Source: a virus. Taken from it: 27,218 nt of DNA. The translations under genes and the position numbers were made by a program. The stretch covers positions 1 to 27,218 of the IMG/VR virus record IMGVR_UViG_3300032294_001168. One strand, 5' to 3'. Below, piece after piece: positions 22,050 through 27,218 of this stretch. The notes under the pieces are model-generated. The model made no database searches and was not told where the DNA came from. It saw nothing but the letters and a program-made list of their open reading frames with translations. The stretch's first letter is position 1, and each line of letters begins with the position of its first letter.

Positions 22050-22168
22050 AGCCGTTCAAAGGTTTCGTTAAATGGTAGCTTTTCTGTTTGGTAAGTAGAC
22101 TTAACGCCTCTTGGCGCTAGGTCTGCTGGGCGTTGTATCTCTCTGCCCAAATAGGTGTATTTGTTCAT
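22031..22168 (-). CDS. Small hypothetical protein, 45 residues
   Basis: A gene shorter than usual cutoffs. It starts MNKYTYLGREIQRPADLAPRG and ends RLWKLKK. The ATG overlaps the stop of the Gp157-like gene by four bases (ATGA), the tight coupling used throughout this operon. It is basic and has no membrane span. Unknown function. Confidence 0.6.
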   Translation of the reverse strand: MNKYTYLGREIQRPADLAPRGVKSTYQTEKLPFNETFERLWKLKK

Positions 22169-22650
22169 TTGATTTGTAAATTAAAGTTTTCAATTATTCT
22201 TGCTCCAGTAATATTTTCGCCTCGTTTGATGGCTTCCTTGATTGCTACCTTGTCAGCAGTTACCACGTTTTTAACGTTTATAAACTGGCTAGGTAAAGCC
22301 TCCACAATGTCAACCTCTACCGCTTCGCTACGGCGCAAACTAAGCTTGAATAAAGGACTTTCTATTTTGTCAATGGCACTTACCAGCATTGCCTCTCTAA
22401 GCGCATCCTTAAGCCTTGTAATGGCTCGCTCCTTACTGTCCTTCATTGCTTTGAGTCTTTTAATCTCTTGGTCGATTGCATCGGAATCGCTTTGAATGTT
22501 TGCAATTACCTTGGCGTAATTGCCAGCCTTGACTTGGAGTTGCTCTTGGTTTATTACGAGCATTTGCTCCAACTCAGGTGTTAACTCTTCGGTCTCCAAT
22601 AGGGAGGCTAACTCTAGCGCCTCCCTTGTAATTTCATATAAATTTGCCAT
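22165..22650 (-). CDS. Siphovirus Gp157-like protein
   Basis: A 161-residue protein with the family layout. A helical N-terminal half (about residues 5-95, with EITREALELASLLETEEL and KRLKAMKDSKERAITRLKDALREAM, likely coiled coil) is followed by a short beta region (LFKLSLRRSEAVEVDIVEAL) and a helix (DKVAIKEAIKRGENITGARI). In phages it sits beside recombination genes, and relatives have been linked to recombination or phage resistance. Here it follows the ERF gene with one-base overlap. Confidence 0.82.
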   Translation of the reverse strand: MANLYEITREALELASLLETEELTPELEQMLVINQEQLQVKAGNYAKVIANIQSDSDAIDQEIKRLKAMKDSKERAITRLKDALREAMLVSAIDKIESPLFKLSLRRSEAVEVDIVEALPSQFINVKNVVTADKVAIKEAIKRGENITGARIIENFNLQIK

Positions 22651-23195
22651 TATAGTAATCCGTCTAAGGTGTCCTTTTGGTCCTGTGTCAATTCGTATTT
22701 AGTCAAAGCATCCTTGGCTTGCTTGCGCTGGGCATCGGTTCCGTTTAGGTAGCGAACTATGTAGGCAAATTGCTCGTCTGTCGGCTTAGTTTTTACAACC
22801 GCTGCAACCTTTGGTGAATGGTCATTAGTTGCGTCAGGGTCTTTCGTATCGTCTATAAGAAAAAGACCGTTAAGCGCATACTTTCGAGAGTAACTGCTTG
22901 ACGCTCCGAAACATTGCGCAACATCCATGCCCTTTCGGTTAATATCAATGCCAGCTTGCGCCGTAACTGCTCTGCCTTCCATGTCCTTCTGTATTGCAGC
23001 AGTAGACTCAATAAATACTATTCCTCCAACTTCTTTTACCTCATCCTCAATAGTCAAGGTGCATTCGTACTTTAATAGCAATGGTTTAAGAGCCTCAAGG
23101 ATGTCCTCGCAGCTGCGATACTTGTACTTGCCAAAGGCATTAAACTGGTTTTTTGGAGCCTTTAACTCCGCTTGAATTGCGATTAACTCTTTCAT
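22650..23195 (-). CDS. erf: ERF-family single-strand annealing protein
   Basis: A 181-residue annealing protein of the ERF superfamily. The N-terminal FGKYKYRSCEDILEALKPLL segment (residues 21-40) and GASSSYSRKYALNGLFLIDD (about 97-116) are typical. The acidic end after the core (DTKDPDATND) and a helical C-terminal domain (residues 135-181) may bind partner proteins. It anneals homologous single strands during phage recombination and circularisation. The gene starts with the AAACACCT-ATG block. Confidence 0.85.
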   Translation of the reverse strand: MKELIAIQAELKAPKNQFNAFGKYKYRSCEDILEALKPLLLKYECTLTIEDEVKEVGGIVFIESTAAIQKDMEGRAVTAQAGIDINRKGMDVAQCFGASSSYSRKYALNGLFLIDDTKDPDATNDHSPKVAAVVKTKPTDEQFAYIVRYLNGTDAQRKQAKDALTKYELTQDQKDTLDGLL

Positions 23196-23209
23196 AGGTG
23201 TTTAGTTGT

Positions 23210-23485
23210 TTAAATGTTACGTTCAATGTTTAGTACTACTTCGTAAATAAGAGAGTTGGTAATTGTCACCTCATCCCAGCCGTTGGTCTCTTCGTTAAAC
23301 TTGGTGATTGCTTTGGTTGTCTCAATCTCAACCTCAACCTCAGAGTCGCCGCAGTAATCCCAGTCGGCTTGCTCGCCGCATTGCTTGACCTCGTAATGAC
23401 CAGTCCAGCAATACTCCTCACCTTCGTAAAAGAATAGCACCTCTTGGTCGAGGTACATTTCAGAATCGTTAAATAGTTTTCCCAT
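23210..23485 (-). CDS. Acidic hypothetical early protein
   Basis: A 91-residue, strongly acidic protein (EEYCWTGHYEVKQCGEQADWDYCGDSEVEVEIETTK) with three Cys and several Trp. It is beta-rich, with no membrane segment. High acidity may mean a DNA-mimic or protein inhibitor, but this is speculation. The ATG at 23485 carries the AAACACCT block. Confidence 0.6.
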   Translation of the reverse strand: MGKLFNDSEMYLDQEVLFFYEGEEYCWTGHYEVKQCGEQADWDYCGDSEVEVEIETTKAITKFNEETNGWDEVTITNSLIYEVVLNIERNI

Positions 23486-23497
23486 AGGTGTTTTAAG

Positions 23498-23776
23498 TTA
23501 ATATGCCCATTTTGCTTTTTTATGCATATCCTTACATAGTTTGTCGTCAAACCAAGAACTAAGGGTAATGCTTTTACACTCTATTCCTTCAAAAAATCTT
23601 TCACCAAAATAAACTGTAACGATTTGGCTTTTAGGAATCCAATTACCGTCTACCAAAATAGCATTTGGGGTTACGAATTCCACCAAATAACCAGCGCCTC
23701 TAAAGGAATCATTCATGTCAAAAGCTAGTAAATCGCCTTCTTTGATTCCATCAATTCTTTCAGATAAATTTTTCAT
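23498..23776 (-). CDS. First gene of the leftward early operon, unknown
   Basis: I start it at ATG 23776 (92 residues, MKNLSERIDGIKEGDLL...). The longer reading to 23923 adds a Lys- and Phe-rich stretch from AT-rich promoter DNA and is unlikely. A beta-rich fold with IKEGDLLAFDMND, GYLVEFVTPNAILVDG and WIPKSQIVTVYF suggests a small SH3- or barrel-like protein. Two Cys near the end. Function unknown. Confidence 0.6.
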   Translation of the reverse strand: MKNLSERIDGIKEGDLLAFDMNDSFRGAGYLVEFVTPNAILVDGNWIPKSQIVTVYFGERFFEGIECKSITLSSWFDDKLCKDMHKKAKWAY

Positions 23777-23908
23777 AAATAGTTTTTTAGGGTTAAATGA
23801 ATGACCAAAATTAAATAAATAAATTAGAATAAAAAATATTTCTAACTTTTTTTTTAACAAAAAGCGATATTTTTTTAAAGTCTCGTTTTTTATGCTTTTA
23901 ACTTGCGT
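23777..23908. other. AT-rich divergent promoter region
   Basis: The 132 bases between the divergent early operons are strongly AT-rich with runs of T and A. On the leftward strand TAATTTTG (23813-23806) fits TAnnTTTG, about 30 bases before ATG 23776, but no TTG box lies at the normal distance. On the rightward strand I see only imperfect TA..TTT boxes. No ORF is credible here. Confidence 0.5.
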
Positions 23909-24214
23909 ATGGAAGAGGCACAAATAATTAACCCGTTTGGCTACCTAAGCGCAACCAAGGTGCTAGATGAGAACCGCAAGCCAGCTGATTGGTGGCATGA
24001 ATACCTTGAGTTTAACCAAGCCGTTGCAGAGAATGAATTCTACATTCTGTTTGCCGATGGATTGCTAGTCAAAAAAGGAAAATCTAAATTTACGACCTCT
24101 CAATATGTTAAAGGCGAAAAATACGTGGACTTTAAGACGTTTTACCACCAAGCGAAACTTGAAAAAGATTCCTGCGATGCTTGGATTTTGTATGGTGATA
24201 ACTTGCCTTATTAA
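23909..24214 (+). CDS. First gene of the rightward operon, unknown
   Basis: A 101-residue protein starting at ATG 23909 (MEEAQIINPFGYL); a TTG at 23903 would add two residues. Trp- and Tyr-rich, acidic and Lys-rich parts, no membrane span. It is the first of four rightward genes, unlike nearly all others in the window. Unknown function. Confidence 0.6.
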   Translation: MEEAQIINPFGYLSATKVLDENRKPADWWHEYLEFNQAVAENEFYILFADGLLVKKGKSKFTTSQYVKGEKYVDFKTFYHQAKLEKDSCDAWILYGDNLPY

Positions 24215-24240
24215 GTGGTGGCTTGAATTTATAAAAATAC

Positions 24241-24507
24241 ATGGATAAGAATTTTTTTGCCGTACAAGTTACGGTTGTACTTGAGGAAATACGGGATTTG
24301 CTAATTGCTAAAAATCAAAAGTACGGCAACTCAGCGCTGGAACCCCTTGGAGTATTTAGTCAGTTGTCCGCAAAAGAAGGACTACTGGTCAGAATCGATG
24401 ACAAGCTAAAGCGAATAAAGAACGGAAGCTTAGAGAAAGATGATGAGGATGTGGTAAACGATTTGATTGGTTATCTAGTGTTGCTAAAAATAATTGAAGA
24501 CAAATGA
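24241..24507 (+). CDS. DUF1599-like nucleotide-linked protein
   Basis: An 88-residue helical protein. The core NQKYGNSALEPLGVFSQLSAKEGLLVRIDDKLKRI followed by EDDEDVVNDLIGYLVLLK... matches the pattern I associate with DUF1599 / nucleotide-modification-associated (Nmad1-like) phage proteins. Its conserved acidic EE-D..D residues resemble the all-alpha MazG-type pyrophosphohydrolases, so it may hydrolyse or bind a nucleotide. No other base-modification enzyme is visible in the window. It overlaps the next gene by four bases (ATGA). Confidence 0.65.
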   Translation: MDKNFFAVQVTVVLEEIRDLLIAKNQKYGNSALEPLGVFSQLSAKEGLLVRIDDKLKRIKNGSLEKDDEDVVNDLIGYLVLLKIIEDK

Positions 24508-24722
24508 AACAGACAGCAGTAGAATGGTATTTTACGGAATTATGGACCGCACCAAAGGATAAGTTTATTTGGCATAGCATTTTAATAAAAGCCAAAGAGA
24601 TGGAGAAGGAGCAGATAATAAGAGCAAGAATTGATGGAGATGAAAATTATACATTAGTAGGAAATAAAAGAAAAGAATACGCAGAACAATACTACAACGA
24701 AACCTACGAAAAAGATGCCTGA
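24504..24722 (+). CDS. Small hypothetical phage protein
   Basis: A 72-residue helical protein (QTAVEWYFTELW, IKAKEMEKEQIIRARIDG, RKEYAEQYYNETYEKD). The AKEMEKEQI...DG....EQYYNET pattern is common in small Bacteroidota phage proteins of unknown role. Four-base overlap with the previous gene and eight-base overlap with the next. Confidence 0.6.
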   Translation: MKQTAVEWYFTELWTAPKDKFIWHSILIKAKEMEKEQIIRARIDGDENYTLVGNKRKEYAEQYYNETYEKDA

Positions 24723-24909
24723 CATCACCATGTGCCTAGGGACAGATTGTCCCTACAAAGAAACTTGTTACCGCTATACGGCAAAGCCTAGCGATTGGCA
24801 AAGCTATTTTTCTGTTCCACCCATCAAAGATGGCAAATGCGATATGTATTGGGGAGACAATGCAGAAGCTATTTTTAATCAGCTTAAAGATATTGTCAAG
24901 CCTAAATAG
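24715..24909 (+). CDS. Cys-rich small protein, putative metal-binding
   Basis: A 64-residue protein with four conserved-looking Cys in TMCLGTDCPYKETCYRY and a fifth in GKCDMYWG. The CX4CX5C spacing suggests a zinc site. The YRYTAKPSDWQSYF segment resembles small proteins of Bacteroidota phages. Role unknown; DNA or protein binding is possible. Last gene of the rightward operon. Confidence 0.6.
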   Translation: MPDITMCLGTDCPYKETCYRYTAKPSDWQSYFSVPPIKDGKCDMYWGDNAEAIFNQLKDIVKPK

Positions 24910-24914
24910 GTATC

Positions 24915-24929
24915 TCGGATAATATCCGA
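24915..24929. terminator. Weak hairpin between convergent genes
   Basis: TCGGAT and ATCCGA form a 6-bp stem with a three-base loop between the two opposing stop codons. Neither strand has a convincing U-run (only UUAAAA-type sequence on each side), so the terminator role is uncertain. Confidence 0.35.
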
Positions 24930-24930
24930 A

Positions 24931-25479
24931 TTAAAACAACTTTTTAGACACTCCAATCTGATGTATCTTGTCCATTGGCTGGTACTGATACTGAAACAAA
25001 TACTTATTGTCTAAGTAGGAAACTGATGCACTCGGTTTTAACAAAGAGTTGACTCCTGCACCCAAGTAAATTCCTTTAGGTTTTTGGACAATTGTCTTGG
25101 TTTCTGTGTTGGTTATTGTATTCGTAACGACTGGTATTTTAAAATCATTCGTAGCGGTCATTTTTAGCACTTCTCCAATGACTTCACCGCTTACATTGGT
25201 ACTTCCATACTCAAAAGGAAACGACGCGTTAAACTGGCTAATTTGTGGCTTAAAATCAACAACTACTGTATCTCTTAAAACTTCGGTTTTTATCTTGGTT
25301 TTAGGAATGTAAACTGTCGACAATTTGTCGACAAACAAAGTGTCTGTTTTTGTCACGGTTTCAAACTTGTAGACAGTCTCCTGCTCGTGTCTTGGGTAAA
25401 CTACAAACGTCAAAACCACGCCAATTAAAAAGGCGACAATTGCTATGCGTATGCGCTCGTCATCCAGCAACTCTTTCAT
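24931..25479 (-). CDS. Membrane-anchored protein in the lysis region, spanin-like candidate
   Basis: A 182-residue protein with one N-terminal hydrophobic span (about residues 11-28, RIAIVAFLIGVVLTFVVY), then about 150 mainly beta residues (VTKTDTLFVDKLSTVYIP, TNTITNTETKT) expected outside the membrane. It ends in YLFQYQYQPMDKIHQIGVSKKLF. No lipobox is visible. Together with the nearby M15 endolysin, an N-anchored periplasmic protein could be a spanin-like membrane fusion factor. This is only a positional guess. Confidence 0.6.
   Translation of the reverse strand: MKELLDDERIRIAIVAFLIGVVLTFVVYPRHEQETVYKFETVTKTDTLFVDKLSTVYIPKTKIKTEVLRDTVVVDFKPQISQFNASFPFEYGSTNVSGEVIGEVLKMTATNDFKIPVVTNTITNTETKTIVQKPKGIYLGAGVNSLLKPSASVSYLDNKYLFQYQYQPMDKIHQIGVSKKLF
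25315..25333. repeat. Near-perfect 19-base palindrome in the membrane-protein gene
   Basis: TGTCGACAA-T-TTGTCGACA has 9-bp arms around one central base and two GTCGAC sites. It lies inside the coding sequence. A binding site or an mRNA hairpin are possible; chance or codon-driven origin cannot be ruled out. Confidence 0.4.
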
Positions 25480-25697
25480 TTATCTAGGTCTATATTTTCC
25501 TCGTAAAGCAAAGTCCTAAGCTGGTCTCGACAAGCTTGAAAAACTTGATGCTGGTCATCGTTTAAGTCTTCGTATTTAATCTTAGACCGCAACCATTGGT
25601 CAAATTCATTTAAAACGCAATGCATTCCGCTTGCATTTACCGCCATGTACCAGCCATGTTGGTCTTCAGGTAGTTCAAATATTAGCTTAGCTTTCAT
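25476..25697 (-). CDS. Small hypothetical protein between endolysin and membrane protein
   Basis: A 73-residue acidic protein starting KAKLIFELPEDQHGWYMAVNASGMHCVLNEFDQWLRSKIKY. The LPED..GW..AVNA......L..FD.WLR pattern is common among phage proteins of unknown function near lysis genes. It is soluble and helical at the C-terminus. Four-base overlaps with both neighbours. Confidence 0.65.
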   Translation of the reverse strand: MKAKLIFELPEDQHGWYMAVNASGMHCVLNEFDQWLRSKIKYEDLNDDQHQVFQACRDQLRTLLYEENIDLDK

Positions 25698-26080
25698 TTT
25701 TTCCAGCGTCTTGGTGTTTTCCCGTCAAAATATAGGTCATAATGAATCCAAGTGCGATAAATACCTAAACCGCCTTGCTTCATCTTTCCTTCTTTAATCA
25801 ACAACTCGATTGCTTTAGCTACGTCTTCGGGTTTAATTTTGGCAACTTGGATGTCCGCAGCCATGCCTAGCACATGGAAGCTATTAGTTGCTCCGCCTAT
25901 CTTCTTGTTATGCTCCCTTGACCTAAAGCCTGACGTTACACGTATTGGCTGACCAATATGCTTACGCAATACCTCCAAGTTCTTGGCTAGTTCAGTCAAG
26001 TTTTTCAGAACCTCACCGCTAGGAGCAGTTCCATCGGCAGAGGCAAATTCGTCTAGGCTAAAGTTTGTCGAGAGTTTCAT
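25694..26080 (-). CDS. Endolysin, peptidase M15-like
   Basis: A 128-residue zinc peptidase of the M15 type (M15_3-like). The N-terminus NFSLDEFASADG is typical. Metal ligands are visible as His69 and Asp76 in SFHVLGMAADI and His113 in WIHYDLY. Arg53 in SGFRS is the usual catalytic neighbour. It cleaves peptidoglycan cross-links at host lysis. No signal peptide is seen, so it needs a holin. It overlaps the metallophosphatase gene by four bases. Confidence 0.85.
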   Translation of the reverse strand: MKLSTNFSLDEFASADGTAPSGEVLKNLTELAKNLEVLRKHIGQPIRVTSGFRSREHNKKIGGATNSFHVLGMAADIQVAKIKPEDVAKAIELLIKEGKMKQGGLGIYRTWIHYDLYFDGKTPRRWKK

Positions 26081-26958
26081 AGCGGAAATTTACAAGAATC
26101 GACTAGCAATTCCCAAGTATCATTTTCTTTGGTCCTAATCCGTCTGCCATCTAGGTTTAAAATTCTGCCTCCAGTTGGCTTAATTGGTGCGCCTCGTTCA
26201 ATATGCCAGCCTCCAAATCCGTCTTCATATTCTTCCTTATAAGCGCCAGTAATGGCAAGGTGAATTTGCTTTTGAATTAACTCATGGCAATGCTTTCCTG
26301 AGTTATATTGTATTGCATCCCTAGCATCATTTCTGCTAGAGTTTTCGTGGATGTGACCCATTATAAAAACATCCATATTTTCATACATTTCAAGCGCTCT
26401 AGTTAAGTTAATCGCTCCCTTAGTTACCACTCCACCGCCTCCGCTACCATGAAAGTATTTAACCATCTTAGTCATAAACGTGTTTGTTTCAACTTGCTTT
26501 TTAACAACAAGCCAACCACCATAACCGCCAGTATGCACGCTAGTTTTATTAGTGTAGTTGAGCAAGTCAACAAATCTCTGCAATGGGTCGGTCTCAAGAT
26601 TTTTGATTATAGCAGTTTCGTGGTTGCCGTAACCAATAACAGTTAAAAGGTTGGCGTATGGAGACCACCAATCTACTGCATCCTCAATTACTGCATCAAT
26701 ATAATTAGCCTTGTTATGCTCAGGCAATACATCCTTTTTGCTTCGTCTTGGGTCATATTTACCCTGCATCAAACAAAAAAAATCGCCGTTTATAAAAATT
26801 GGCATTTCTTGCTCTTTGCAATAGTCCAAATGGCGTTTTAGTTTTTCTCGGTCGCATTTAGGGTTGTCCCAGTGAATATCAGATAACAACGCAATTTTGG
26901 ACTCTTTTAGGTCAAGGTTGATTTGGTGCAAATTCCTTGATATTTTCTTTATCTCCAT
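26077..26958 (-). CDS. Calcineurin-like metallophosphoesterase
   Basis: A 293-residue phosphoesterase with the full metal set: DIH at 27-29, GDF at 58-60, GNHE near 111-114, a GSGGGG-preceded His around 170 and GHIH near 202. The glycine-rich HGSGGGG is unusual for the family and could shape the active site. Known relatives cut phosphodiesters in nucleotides or DNA (Mre11/SbcD type is larger). It lies in the lysis region, just upstream of the endolysin. Substrate is unknown. Confidence 0.8.
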   Translation of the reverse strand: MEIKKISRNLHQINLDLKESKIALLSDIHWDNPKCDREKLKRHLDYCKEQEMPIFINGDFFCLMQGKYDPRRSKKDVLPEHNKANYIDAVIEDAVDWWSPYANLLTVIGYGNHETAIIKNLETDPLQRFVDLLNYTNKTSVHTGGYGGWLVVKKQVETNTFMTKMVKYFHGSGGGGVVTKGAINLTRALEMYENMDVFIMGHIHENSSRNDARDAIQYNSGKHCHELIQKQIHLAITGAYKEEYEDGFGGWHIERGAPIKPTGGRILNLDGRRIRTKENDTWELLVDSCKFPL

Positions 26959-27137
26959 TATAGGATTAAGCTAGTGACGATTGTTTTTAGTAATTCAAAG
27001 AATGCCCCAACGCTATGCTCAGGCAATAGAAATGCAGCGGTTCCTCCGACTACAATTAAAAAAACCGCCCATATTCCTAGGCGGATGTATTTTGCTTTAT
27101 CTTCCTTGACCACGATACTTCTTTGGCTTTTGCTCAC
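26958..27137 (-). CDS. Small membrane protein, holin candidate
   Basis: A 59-residue frame starting at GTG 27137, or GTG 27113 for 51 residues. It has a hydrophobic segment (YIRLGIWAVFLIVVGGTAAFLL) and a second amphipathic one (VGAFFELLKTIVTSLIL), with charged ends. The stop overlaps the metallophosphatase ATG by one base (TAATG). It lies two genes upstream of the endolysin, so it could be a holin, but no holin family is recognised and non-ATG start lowers certainty. Confidence 0.5.
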   Translation of the reverse strand: MSKSQRSIVVKEDKAKYIRLGIWAVFLIVVGGTAAFLLPEHSVGAFFELLKTIVTSLIL

Positions 27138-27218
27138 TCTTAGAATAAGCTTTCTTGGCTTTGCCGTTTCTACGCTTACCGAATGAGTTTGGTTTAGTTG
27201 CTTGTACTGCCTTCGCCA
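27097..27218 (-). CDS. Small very basic protein, start just outside the window
   Basis: A 40-residue Lys/Arg-rich protein: its second base onward is inside the window and an ATG one base beyond the edge would complete MAKAVQAT. Core NSFGKRRNGKAKKAYSKSEQ and end KPKKYRGQGR recall a family of tiny basic proteins in Bacteroidota phages. Probably nucleic-acid binding. It partly overlaps the next small membrane gene. Confidence 0.55.
   Translation of the reverse strand, partial: AKAVQATKPNSFGKRRNGKAKKAYSKSEQKPKKYRGQGR

Noticed and set aside
23777-23923. Extension of the 92-residue early gene to 23923
   Set aside because: The extra residues come from AT-rich intergenic DNA and would overlap the rightward gene start.
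26974-27186. Rightward 70-codon frame at the right edge
   Set aside because: It is antisense to two small leftward genes with better support (TAATG overlap and a recognisable basic protein).

Overview
The window is part of a tailed, siphovirus-like double-stranded DNA phage (or prophage) of a Bacteroidota host. The structural set is HK97-type: PBSX-like large terminase, portal, MuF-like protein, S78 prohead protease, HK97-fold capsid, gp6/gp10-like connectors, tail tube, frameshifted tail chaperone, tape measure, tail-tip protein and fibre. A Bacteroidota host is suggested by AT-rich leaders with no Shine-Dalgarno sites, by TAnnTTTG-type promoters (two copies of TTG-N17-TATATTTG), and by several small proteins of types I associate with phages of that phylum. 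No integrase, tRNA, CRISPR array or insertion sequence was seen.

Layout. 1-16493 is the virion module, read leftward from small terminase (16493) to a tail fibre cut by the left edge. Two glycosyltransferases sit inside it and overlap head genes, and an isolated methyltransferase gene (16545-17105) lies just upstream. 17174-17621 is a small XRE-regulator unit with its own promoter. 17686-19823 is a replication unit: DUF4373-like initiator, an unknown protein in the position of lambda P, a small protein with an SSB-like C-terminal tip, a tiny membrane protein and a RusA resolvase. 19940-23776 is the early leftward operon: HTH proteins, a possible PD-(D/E)XK nuclease, a Gp157-like protein, an ERF annealing protein and many small unknowns. 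23909-24909 is a short rightward operon with a DUF1599-like protein. 24931-27218 reads leftward and holds an M15 endolysin, a metallophosphatase and small membrane proteins, probably including lysis genes.

How it may work. The initiator gene carries tandem 11-bp repeats next to a purine-rich AT tract, like the lambda origin inside gene O. No helicase or polymerase is visible, so host replication proteins are probably recruited. ERF, RusA and the SSB-like protein would handle recombination. The initiator transcript seems to begin with a compact structured leader: two hairpins with complementary loops, the second shaped like a terminator. Tail assembly uses a G/GT-type -1 frameshift at an A10 run. 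The two glycosyltransferases and perhaps the methyltransferase suggest a glycan built on the virion.

Six genes given here are shorter than 60 codons and were found by reading gaps and overlaps: 18024, 19940, 21547, 22031, 26958 and 27097. Start codons were moved from the longest possible reading where an internal ATG gave better spacing (7403, 9201, 14983, 18027, 23776, 23909). All functions are inferred from motifs and gene order; no database search was possible.
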